A stretch of 64,000 bases of DNA from Blasia pusilla (lineage: Eukaryota; Marchantiophyta; Marchantiopsida; Blasiales): positions 8,060,001 to 8,124,000 of the forward strand of contig CM114273.1 in NCBI GenBank assembly GCA_050084515.1, given 5' to 3'. Both the position numbers and the translations under genes were made by a program. The notes under the pieces are model-generated. The model saw only the letters and a list, made by a program, of their open reading frames with translations, searched no databases and was not told the origin of the DNA. Of this stretch, positions 54,233-64,000 are shown in pieces. The number at the start of each line of letters is the position of its first letter. The stretch's first letter is position 1.

Positions 54233-57200
54233 TTGGATGTTGGGATGGAGCATCGTGCACTTCGTGATATTACAAATTTACCTCAAAGATTGCAACATGG
54301 AGAAGTACCTTCTGCTCCACTTGGTCTAATATCCCCAACATACGGTGCCCAAGTTCCTCCAATCTCTTTCAATTGTTGTGCTTTTGTGGGGTTGTTGAAA
54401 TGTATTTTTTTCCATATAATCTAACAATATGTTGGCCTTATTGTGTATATAGATTTCCTATCCCAGAAAATCCTGTAGATTTACGCGATTCTCGAAAGGT
54501 ACTTCGTGCCGAGGCCCAAAAAAGAAATCGAGCAATTCGTGCTCAAAAGTTAGGAGATCGAAGAAAAAGATAACCACCCCCTCTCCTCATTGAATCATCT
54601 CCCACGTGAGTTTTTCCTATGGCCCATACTTTGCAATTTCGATTCTAATCCTTTTGAGCCAAATTTAGCCTACTCACCCAATTTTGGTGTTCGTTTCTAA
54701 CAATTTTGCATGCAATCTGGTTGCACAGACTTATTACTCCATCAAATCCAACTACATTTCGTGACTTCCAAAAGGTATTACGTGGGGAGGCCTAGAAACG
54801 AAAACGACTTCTTCGTGCCGAGAGTTTAGCAATGAAAAAACAAAAAAATGCAATCTATCAAAGAGATTACAAAAGAAGACGAGAAGTAAAAGGAGGAAGC
54901 CGTCACAACCTCTGTGACAATCGTACTACTATGCAAGACCTAATTTCTAGGTAAGGTAGTTGTAGGCATGGTATGTAGATTCTCGCGTTTCCTACATCAC
55001 ACATACATGCATTATCCATGAAATTTTGATGATTATATTCTAATTTTGTGTTTGTAGGCCCGGACCCAAGAGAGGATTATGGATATGGACAATGTAACAT
55101 GTAACATTCTGATTATGGAGGATATCTATGTACCTCAAGATGAACAACCTATGAATAATTCTACGAACATTATGGAGGACATATCCATTCAACAAGATGG
55201 TCAACTTACAAATGATGGTACAACAATGGTGGAGGAGATATCTATTCAACAAGAAGACGAGGTTATCAACAATTTTTCCACACACAATACATTTGAGGTA
55301 TCTACTCATGTAACACCTAGAGATGTCGAGCAAGTATCTTTTGTATATCATGGATTAAATCTCCCAACGGAAACTCCTCAATCACCAAATCATAATGTTG
55401 GACGAGTTTCAAGAGTTAACACGTCACGCAATATTGCACGAATTCGGAACTTCCAAGAGAGTGATATAATGAAGTTAAGACTACGAGCAAGTATCAACCA
55501 AGTAACTGGGCGTCATACTATTGGTTCTATGACAGAAACATGCCCTTCATGTCATGCCTTACATTGGAAGTGTGAAAAGGTAAAGAGTACAAGATATCAA
55601 AACTCGCCTTTTGGAATGTGTTGTAATCATGGAAAAGTACAACTCCCTTTCTTAAGGTGTTGTCCTCCATTCTTGAAATCGTTGATTTCTGGTGTTGGAG
55701 CTGAAAGTCTTCATTTTCTTTCACACACTCGAGCTTATAATTGTGCTCTTCAGTTAGCATCTACTGGAGCTCGAGTAAAGGAGCAAGTTGCTGGCACCGG
55801 ACACTTTTGTATTCAAGGTGGAATTTATCACAGCATCGGCCCATTGCATCCCGATGAGGGGAGTAATCCCCAATTTGCTCAACTATACATCTACGATATG
55901 AAAATGAATTGGAAAATCGAGGAAGAGTTATATCTAATGATCTCCGACCTGAGATCTTAAGAGGGTTGCAAGATATGTTACATGAACATAATCCCTATGT
56001 GAGGATATTTCAACACATTGCAAATGAGGCAAGTGGATCTAATCTTCGTATCATTCTAAAGGCGCATGATCGAGGAATGGATTCCAAACGTTATAGCTTG
56101 CCAACTCCATCCGAGGTTGCGGCAATCTTACCTGGTGATGGTAGTGAACATGTGAAGCAACGTGATATTATTGTCCAATTATATGGTGGAGGACTTCGTC
56201 GTATTTCAGATCTAAATGAAGCATATGTTCCATTACATTTTGTTCTATTATTTCTCTATGGTGAAGCAGGATGGCATCCAGGAATACCTCTTGGGAGATT
56301 TGAGGAAACTAGGAGTGCCAATATTCCTACTACATTGGATGGAGACATGGAAGGATCTGATGACTGTATTGAGGAAGAAAGAATTGATGATGAGATTCTT
56401 CATGAAGGAAGGAGAAAAACAGTTACAGTGCTACAATTTGCCTCTTTTTGACTTCAAAACCGTGTTGGTGCTGATGACGATAATTGTTTGCTTCGATTTG
56501 GGCGTCTTACTCAAGAGTACATGGTTGATTTGTATGCTACAGTAGAGATGCAACGACTATCTTGGGTTCGATTAAATCAAAAGGAGTTGCGAGCTGAATT
56601 ATATCAAGGTCTAAAGGATATCCTATATCAAAGTGATAGAGATGGTGCAAGGTTTGGGAGGCATATTGTATTGCCTTCTTCTTTTAGTGGAGGCCCACGC
56701 CATATGCATCAACTTTATCAGGATTCAATGGCCATTGTGAGGCACTATGGGAAACCAGATTATTTTCTAACAATGACGTGCAATCCTAAATGGGAGGAGA
56801 TCACTTCAGCACTATTACCTGGTCAACAACTTGCCGATAGACCAGATTTGATTGTGCGAGTTTTTGAGAAAAAAAAAAGGGAGTTATTAAGGCTTATTCT
56901 CGAGAAGCACATATTGGGAAGGGTTGTTGGTTGCATTCATGTGGTTGAATTCCATAAAAGAGGTCTACCACATGTACATATTTTGATTATTCTTCATCAT
57001 GAGGATAAGCCACGTTCAACATCTGATTATGATGATATAATATCTGCTGAGATTCCTAATCCAAACACTCATCCCAGACTTCATTCTATTGTGGCTAATA
57101 GCATGGTTCATGGCCCATGTGGACAACTTAATCCAAATGCTCCATGCATGGATAAGGAAATCAAGAAGTGTACCAAAGGTTATCATAAGCCCTTTGCAAG

Positions 57201-58995
57201 CATAACTACGGAGAGTGAGGATGGATATCCGATGTATCGAAGGTATGTAATCGAACTTTGCATCTTTTGGATTTTCAAAATTTCCCTAACTTCTGATTTT
57301 TTATAAGGTGAATTTATATTAAATTTTTCCTTCATTCTTATGATACAGGCTGGATAATGGAATAAAAGTAATGAAGCGTGATCAAAGTTTGGACAATCGT
57401 TGGGTCGTTCCTTACAATCCTTTGTTATGTACTTTCTTTGATTGTCATATCAATTTGGAGATCACGAATACCATTTCATTTGTGAAATATTTATACAAAT
57501 ATGTATATAAGGGATCCGATGCGATATCATTTAAGGTTTCAAATAAGGCAAGCACTGAAACGACAAAGGGAGGTAATCGATGAAACTTCACATTATCTTG
57601 ATGCAAGGTAATCACTCTTTTTTGAATTATTTTTCCATTCCTTCAATATGTCTACATTCGAGAGCATATCACACTTTACTAATTTATTTTCATCATTTTT
57701 GTGTATCATATATATAGATACGTTTCTTCCTCTGAGGCATGTTGGAGATTGTTCAAGTTTAGCTTACATGCGGAAAATCCAAGTATTATAAGGTTGGCAG
57801 TTCATCTACCCGAGTTACAAAGTGTTTTCTTCAACAATCACGACAATGTTGAGGAGATACTACAAAGGAATAGGGAGACGACTCTTACACAATGGTTTGC
57901 AACTAATCAATTAGATTTGGAGGCTCGAAAATATCTATACATCGACTTTCCTTCTTATTATCGTTGGAACAAAAAAAAATGGATTCGTATAATTCAAAGG
58001 AGAAATGGTTGTGGTAATCCCATTGGTCGCTTATATCTTACTCATCCAGGTAAATATGTTTGTAATTTCCATAATGTACTTACAAATTAAGTAAATTTTC
58101 AAACGTCCTTTTGATTATTTTCATGTTTGGTATATTAAGCGATTACATTCATGTTTTGATGATAGGTGAAGGAGAACGACATTGGTTGCAAAAGCTATGC
58201 CTCCAACACCTCGTACACCAAATTGTTCTTCATTGACGGGCCTGGTGGAACAGGAAAAACCTTTTTATACAATCTTCTTCTTGCAAGTGTACGAGGTATT
58301 GGAGGCATAGCTTTAGCTGTCGCTTCTTCGGGAATAACTGCTTTGTTGTTAAATGGAGGATGCACTACGCACTCACGCTTCAAGATTCCAATTAATATAG
58401 ATGAAAACTCCACTTGCAAGTAAGTATTAAACCATTTTATGACTTTGTAACTCTTTTAATATTGTAAAGATAACACTTACCCAACATACTAATATATCTT
58501 TTGGTATATTTTTGTAGTTTATCTGTTAATAGCGAAGCTGCGCGCTTGATTCAAAGGGCCTGGCTAATATGAAATGAGGCACCGATGACTCATCGCCATG
58601 CATTTGAGGCTGTAAATCGATCCTTTCAAGATATCATGGGAGTGGTATCGGAAGACTTGAGGAATGGTCCGTTTGGTGGCAAATTAGTAATATTTGGTGG
58701 GGATTTTTGCCAAGTGTTACCTGTTGTTCGTCATGGCGACCGTCCAAAAATTATTCAAGCCACATTAAAGAGGTCATATTTATGGTCTCATGTGAGGGTA
58801 ATGAATCTTACAACGAATATGAGATGTCAAAATTTGGAGGTGAACATACGTGTACAACAACAAGCTTTTGCAAATTGGTTACTGGAGGTTGGAGAGGGAC
58901 GTGTGCCTTATGAATATCACTTGGGAGAGGATTTTATACGATTGCCAAATGTTCCTATAGATTTTGCAACTCCCAATTCCCAAAATTCATCTTAG
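54233..58995 (+). pseudogene. Helitron Rep-helicase (RepHel), decayed
   Basis: Spliced-looking pieces show: HRALRDITNLPQRLQ (N-terminus), RDSRKVLRAEAQKRNRA, CPSCHALHWKCE zinc-finger region (55540), SNPQFAQLYIYD, then a frame change at about 55900 into DLRPEILRGLQDMLHEHNPY and GWHPGIPLGRF. A TGA at 56449 stands where the family has Arg. Next come DYFLTMTCNPKWEEI, the HUH motif LPHVHIL (56965-56985) and VKYLYKYVYKG with both Rep tyrosines (57481-57512). Then a further frame change, YVSSSEACWRLF, Walker A GPGGTGKT (58241) and FGGDFCQVLPVV. The Rep-helicase linker is mostly missing, the Walker B WDEAP codons read stop-N-E-A-P (58569), and motifs IV-VI are absent. Catalytic HUH/Tyr residues survive, but the gene cannot make a full protein. 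Confidence 0.92.
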
Positions 58996-59539
58996 AGCTT
59001 GGATCCGCGTTTTGTGTGTTTCATGGCTAGTGCAATTCTCGAGCCTTGACTCCCATCGTTTGGCATCTCATAGTTGGCTTTCCACCCTTCGTGTTTCATG
59101 ACTAATCTCATGGCATCCCCTTCGTCTTTACTAGTCTCATGTTCCTTGCTTCTTACCCTTGACATGGAGCTTGGCTCAAGGCTCTCACACCATGCTTGCC
59201 TTGAGCTTATTCCCATGACTAGTCACGCTCCTTTCTCGCCCAACGCTATTCTCAAGTTGTGTGCCTATCTTGCCTAAATTTAATTTACTCTCATGTGTTG
59301 TATTTTCAAACCCTAAACCAGCCGTCGCCGTCATAGTCACCGTCAACGGTCAACTTCCACCGTCACTGTCAACGGTCCACGGTCCATCGTCCACCGTCGG
59401 CGGCCACCGCCGCCTAGCGCTGCTTAGAGCCTCGTTCGGCCGTTGTCCACCCTTGGTTGCCATTGCCGCCATTACGGAGTAGAAGGTCTTCCACGACGAC
59501 CGTTGATTCTCTTACTTTTGCCGCCACCATGTGCTTAAT
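58996..59539. other. Unassigned sequence at the truncation point of the Helitron
   Basis: Helicase similarity stops at 58990. 59000-59270 is C/T-rich with repeated CTCATG and GACTAGTC-like words. 59318-59425 is GC-rich with degenerate CCGTCAACGGTC units. No gene recognised. Confidence 0.45.
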
Positions 59540-59788
59540 ACGACATTGTTATATTAAAAATTTTAATCCGTACGCCTTTTGGCCTTCAACTTTAATGGGC
59601 CGAGTGTAAAACCTAACAACGAAAAAAAGTGTGGGAGGGTTGGAAGAGGTTAAAAGGTATCTAAGTTGGAAGAAAATGTGGACTCTCCTAGAAGGGTCAT
59701 GCGTCAGATAATTAGTGGAGCATAATGCCACGCGCAGGTAGGAGGAGCGTTCGAAGAACATACAGGCACTCGCCTATAGTAGTATAGA
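59540..59788 (-). mobile_element. Helitron 5' end, minus orientation, remainder missing
   Basis: The complement of TCTATACTACTATAGGCGAG ends at 59788 and is followed by T at 59789, a canonical Helitron 5' terminus. Its ACTACTATAGGCGAGTGCC differs from other copies here. The left border and 3' hairpin were not found, so the extent is approximate. Confidence 0.6.
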
Positions 59789-60659
59789 TTGCAGACCAGA
59801 AATATACATTTTGACACTTTCATTACGTGACCTAAAATTAAAAACCTATTTATCAATGTACATTTTTTCATATATTAAAAGTTATGACGCTAATTAATAA
59901 AATTCATGAAAAAAATCCTGACCCGGGATTAAAAAAAAACCCATAAATATAGAGGGGAAATGACTTACTAGGTAGAGACGGCAAACTCTTCCGACACTGC
60001 TGAGGCATGACCACGTAGACCTAAATAGAGCTACGGACTCTCATTCCGTCCCGAATGGATGGAGCACGAGAAACGTCAACTGAAATACTGTTTGGGGTTT
60101 CTCATGACAATCCATCCCTTCTTCCGTCTGTCTCTGGACGGAATCTCGTTGCTCTCGATCCCCTCACCAATTTCCCTACAGCCGCTGCGATCGATCGATC
60201 GCACAGCAGAGGACGATACAGGATATCTGCGCATGCAAATTGGAGGATGAAGCTCCTCGTCACGATTCATGTGAACTTTCCCATTCTCTAGATTGTCGCA
60301 GGAATATTCTGCGTTTTCAAATATCGAGGACCACATCGATCGCGGTGCCCGCACGGAATGTTGTTGCAGATCGTCTGGAGGATTTCTTGTGGAGTGATCG
60401 ATCAATTGATCGAGAATTAGGTGGAGAGAGGAATTGGAAGGCTGGGGATGTTTGGAGACTCGGGAAGGCACCGGCGTCGATCCAATGGAAACTCGGGAAG
60501 AGATTGAGATCGCGGCTGCTGCAATCTCTCGCCTCGTTCTGCACATTGGTGCTGGAGGCCCATAAAAGGACTGCCATGGCTGGGGACGGTGGCAGAAGAG
60601 GTGGTAAGGATTTTTTAGGAACGGCATAGGGAGCGGAAGTCGGGGCTCGGGCTCGCTGA
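59789..60659. other. Spacer becoming GC-rich
   Basis: AT-rich to about 59.97 kb, then moderately GC-rich. Overlapping frames on both strands (60076-60627 and 60317-60748 minus, 60240-60629 plus) have no recognisable domain. A short ATCGATCGATCG-like run lies near 60188-60200. No gene supported. Confidence 0.4.
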
Positions 60660-61277
60660 TTGATGGGCTGCACCGGGAGTTTTTGCGGGACTGACGCGGA
60701 GCCGATGGAGATGCCCCAGGGTAATGCGGGACTGCAAATCCGCGACAATCATCCGCGCTCGAGCACGGTGAATTTTAGGTCTTCCGCAACTGCAGCGGGG
60801 CTATCATCGAGCGGAGGTTTGGCGATGCCGGTGAGATCGGGAGGAGGAGGAGGAAGAGGAGATATGCAAAGTCCTAATCCGGTTTTGGTGCAGGAAAGTC
60901 CCGCACCCACCACCCGCTCCAATTTTCTTCTGGGTCTCGGATCGCAGACCGGACCATCGCCCTTTCAGGCGGACCATGGCTGCTCTGATGCGAGTGACGA
61001 GAGGCACAATCTTCACTGTCGACGCAGCCGTGCCGTTCTCCACAATCGGCAGATGGACATGCTCGCGCATAATCAGCGACTCGTGTTTGTGCCTCACTAT
61101 CATCTGCACAATCTTCCCTTGCCTTACGCGCATTACTTCCACCGGATGCAGAACCCTCACAGCTATCCCCAGAACCCTCTCCTGAATCACCATCCCACTC
61201 GGCGATCTGCGCAGTATCACGGCCAGGGATACATCGTCGCGCATCATAATCACCACCATCATGTCAACATCCAGTAG
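60660..61277 (+). CDS. Unassigned 205-codon open frame, His-rich C-terminus
   Basis: I do not recognise this product. The frame starts MMGCTGSFCGTDAEPMEM, has a Gly/Arg stretch (RSGGGGGRG), a short TTRSNFLLGLGSQ segment, and a His-rich end including HHNHHHH. No membrane segment, zinc-binding spacing or repeat family is evident. An overlapping minus-strand frame (60804-61283) of 159 codons is also open, so coding potential is not established. It could be the first exon of a gene continuing right, a leader, or chance in GC-richer DNA. Listed because it is the longest uninterrupted frame in this part. Confidence 0.25.
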   Translation: MMGCTGSFCGTDAEPMEMPQGNAGLQIRDNHPRSSTVNFRSSATAAGLSSSGGLAMPVRSGGGGGRGDMQSPNPVLVQESPAPTTRSNFLLGLGSQTGPSPFQADHGCSDASDERHNLHCRRSRAVLHNRQMDMLAHNQRLVFVPHYHLHNLPLPYAHYFHRMQNPHSYPQNPLLNHHPTRRSAQYHGQGYIVAHHNHHHHVNIQ

Positions 61278-61446
61278 TTCCATCTTCCCTTATCATCTCA
61301 CATCACCAATTTTCATCTCCGCGATGCTTTATGCGTCGAAACCTCCCCAAGCATCGCCCGCGCATCGTTTCTAAACATCGATGCAACCAGGGGTTGATGT
61401 GGCGGGTGCGCCTTTCCAGGCGATGAAGCAGCTCTCATCCGGGTAC

Positions 61447-61805
61447 GAAACCCCTTTGTCATCGTGAGTTTGGAGTTGGTTTCTCTGCACTTCTCCATCC
61501 GTCTTCCAGACGCTGTCAACTCCGACTATGGAGCAGCGCTCATGTTTCTTCTCCTCCGGTTAGCAAACCCGTTTGTCATCGTGAGATCAGAGTTGATTCC
61601 CCTTCAATTCTCCACCGATCTTCCTCTATGATCTTGCGACGCTGCCGACTCCGGCGACGGAGCCCTGAATGTGTCTCGGCGAGTTATCAAACCCGTTCAT
61701 GCTCGTGGGATTAGAGTTCGCTTCCATCGGAGTGTCCACTGTTCTTTCTCAACTATCTTGCGACTCAGTCTTCTCAGGCGATGGAGCCCTGTCTGTCTCA
61801 TGTAC
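61447..61805. repeat. Three-copy imperfect tandem repeat, about 118-124 bp
   Basis: Units begin near 61447, 61564 and 61688 with AAACCCCTTTGTCATCGTGAG, AAACCCGTTTGTCATCGTGAG or AAACCCGTTCATGCTCGTGGG (first 20 bases comparable). Each continues with GAGTT...TTC, TCTCCA or similar, and a TCCG-C-A-GGAGC block. Units diverge by perhaps a fifth of positions. Confidence 0.8.
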
Positions 61806-62114
61806 AATTACGGGGGGCAAAATTTTCAGCAGCTATTCCCGCACCCGCCCATTCGACCCTCCCCTAAACGAAGAATGAGCTAGAGAACCACTGTGGTCAC
61901 ATTCTGTTTCCATTCAGAGGAGAACGAATTTTGTAGGAATGAGTTCATGGGCAATTCTGCGTGCACATCGCGTTGTCACCACGCATACCTTCTCCAGAAA
62001 TTTCTGATTCCTCCTATGGTCGGAGAGAATGTAAAGGAGATCGGTAGTAGTAGACAGAGACGATGAGAATTTGATAGGAGTGTACCCGTTCTCATGCGAA
62101 ATTTCTGTTCCCTG

Positions 62115-62117
<3 letters not shown>

Positions 62118-62156
<39 letters not shown>
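62118..62156. repeat. (GA)n microsatellite
   Basis: About 19 uninterrupted GA units. Confidence 0.97.
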
Positions 62157-62160
<4 letters not shown>

Positions 62161-64000
62161 ACGTTCCCTTCCTCTCCCGAAAGTTCTGTTTCCTGCTCGG
62201 GGAAAAGGAAAAGAGATCCGGTCACAGTCAGGTTCCATGTCCTGCAACCTCACTTGCCGTTCTGCTGCATTGATCGCAATAGCCAGATGGTGCACGGGCA
62301 GGCCTTGCAGAATGATGAAGAAGAAACGAGATTGGTTTTGCACCGCAATTGGATGCAGGACAGCAACGAATGGTGAGTTATGGTCAGCTTTCTACGCAGA
62401 ACAGCGCAAACCTCCTTTTGAGTTGCGGGACCAGTAAGGTGATTGATAGGACCACAGGAACGGCGGGCATCGAGAATCGACAAACGATCTGCGATCTGTA
62501 CGAAAGAGACAGAAGAGTGGCATAGAATCTCGGCGTCGTTCTATGAAACGCGTTGGGTTTCTACCTTTCCTGCAGTCGTCCTACCGAGAGACAACACTGC
62601 CCATAAGGGCCATACCTGCCTGTCTTATGGGGTGCACAGTCTTGAAGGTGCCCTGCCCTGCAATGCATTCCGCAGCATTTTGACATTAGGTCTCATCTAT
62701 TGCACATCAAACTTTCACCACTCCTTGGAACTATAAAAATCTCTCGCTGACTTCCCTGTACTTCTTCAATGGACTGCCAAAAAGTGGTTGATCATTAGGA
62801 ACTCTGCAACTCTGCTCTGCACTACACTGCTCTGAATTTGCGCCGCCTGCAACCTTTACCATAAAATGTCGGTGCAGGGTGGCTTGGAATCAGGGCATGG
62901 AGATGGAGATGGAGCTGGAGCCGATCAACGAAACTCTCGTTCGTTCTATGCATCTGCCTGTGTTCCATCAATTTGCTGCAAATGAAGAGTTGAATCAATC
63001 CGAAAACCCGAAGCCTGCTTCGCTACCTGCCTCTTGTTAAACGCAATTGAGCTCGATCTCAGCCACCCCACCGTATGGAGAATTACTGCGGTCTGCCCAA
63101 ATCGATCAAACGACGCCCCTCCTGAGTTTCCTGTCACCACTGACCACGAAAGTTCAAATGCAGCTAGACGGAGCCAATTTATACTCTCAATCACGAAGAG
63201 CAGCTCCAGACCTAGAGATAATCTCCGGAGCCAATCTCATTTTTAGAAGGAAGATGGAGACTGCTCAAAGCTCTACCCCCAACTGAAGCTGAAGCTCTCA
63301 GACTACGACTCCCGATCACGTAAAGCTGGGGGACGAGAATAATTGGAACCGATTGTCGCCTCGGAAGAAGCATTAGTTCTCCCCGACTGAATCAGAACTG
63401 TTGGGGCTATTTTCACGGTAACTGGACCTCCGAAGAATTCTTTGGAGCCGATTCTCATCTAGGAAGAAGCATTTGATCTCGAAGCCCGTAACCAGCACCG
63501 GACGAACTGCCCTGCAATGACCTTACTTGACTATTGGCGGGTGGAATGGTAATTCGGGGCTTTCGGACGCAGGGATATATGAGATAAAAAGATAGGTAGA
63601 TCAAGGGAGCAACCTCGAAATGGGAAACTCAAAGTGGGAATCTGGATGAGGCTTCATCCTGTCTCATTGTAACTTCTTAATTTTGACACGTCAAATACGG
63701 CAGAGGGGTAGTGTCAATTCGTCGAAGCTTTTACTCGCGAGTACCGTGTGGTTGATGGAGGAAGCTACAGGCACAAGGAATGTGGTTGTTGAAGTGTTAT
63801 CCACGGCCCATTGACCCATGTCGGGAGTAATTGAATTCGGGAATCTGACGTCGGTGTTGGTGTACGGCGTGTGCCATGAAGTCTGCAAAGGTGTCCATAA
63901 TGATGATAGGACGAGGACTACAATTCAGCTGTTCTCATCGATTTCAGTTTTTGATTCGATTGCTGCCGCCGGTTCTTTGTTTAGGTCTAGCCTGTTTCTA
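62157..64000. other. Right-end region without an assigned gene
   Basis: Moderately GC-rich, with many short overlapping frames on both strands and none exceeding about 100 codons or showing a recognised domain. Repeated GGAAGAAGCATT near 63365 and 63471, each followed by TAGTTCTC or TGATCTCG, suggests another diverged tandem unit of about 106 bases. It may be the leader or promoter of a gene beyond the edge. Confidence 0.4.

Larger units (their letters stand above)
51304..58995 (+). mobile_element. Large decayed Helitron carrying Rep-helicase remnants
   Basis: A typical 5' Helitron end TCTATACTATTAAAAGAGTC begins at 51304 after an A (51303). Downstream, in the same orientation, are exon-like filler (51.9-52.4 kb), a GC-rich tandem repeat block (52.9-53.7 kb), a pyrimidine-rich tract, and Rep-helicase coding remnants to 58995. 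No hairpin/CTAG 3' end was found after the helicase, so the element is truncated. Treating all this as one element is inference; the filler could be nested insertions. Confidence 0.6.

Noticed and set aside
58996-59788. 3' terminus of the large plus-strand Helitron
   Set aside because: Several CTAGT words occur (59012, 59135, 59217), but none follows a GC hairpin like GTGCATCGCAC, so no end was assigned.

Overview
This window is nuclear DNA from a flowering plant. Four genes have many short GT-AG introns and encode proteins closely resembling their plant counterparts: two carry organelle-targeting extensions, and one is the plastid glycerol-3-phosphate acyltransferase. The AT-rich spacers between them hold many Helitron transposons with the plant-type ends (5' TC..., 3' hairpin then CTAG). 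The species cannot be named from the sequence. All exon chains below were built by hand from the bases; every junction keeps frame.

Layout. (1) 1-4322, minus: 5' part of mitochondrial succinic semialdehyde dehydrogenase (ALDH5F1), running off the left edge. (2) 4.5-12 kb: AT-rich spacer with short Helitrons and a long (TA)n array. (3) 12210-17126, minus: complete cytosolic acetyl-CoA C-acetyltransferase, 13 coding exons, 404 aa. (4) 17.8-21 kb: a cluster of short, partly head-to-tail Helitrons. (5) 24520-31941, plus: complete VPS52 (GARP/EARP tethering subunit), 19 coding exons, 706 aa. (6) 37457-41578, minus: complete plastidial GPAT (ATS1 type), 12 coding exons, 500 aa. (7) 44-59 kb: transposon-dominated. 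It holds a minus-strand Helitron relic broken by Ty3/gypsy integrase sequence and a plus-strand Helitron relic with decayed Rep-helicase reading frames and odd GC-rich filler. (8) 60-64 kb: GC-richer DNA with one unassigned reading frame and a three-copy tandem repeat; a gene may start here or continue beyond the window.

The four genes have no common pathway (GABA shunt, mevalonate entry, retrograde vesicle tethering, plastid glycerolipid synthesis) and are ordinary plant neighbours. VPS52 and GPAT converge; the thiolase and VPS52 diverge. I see no new biological system. The most unusual content is the Helitron landscape: nested and abutting copies, an inverted duplication of a Helitron end, a Rep-integrase-helicase chimera, and transition-type damage at key helicase codons.
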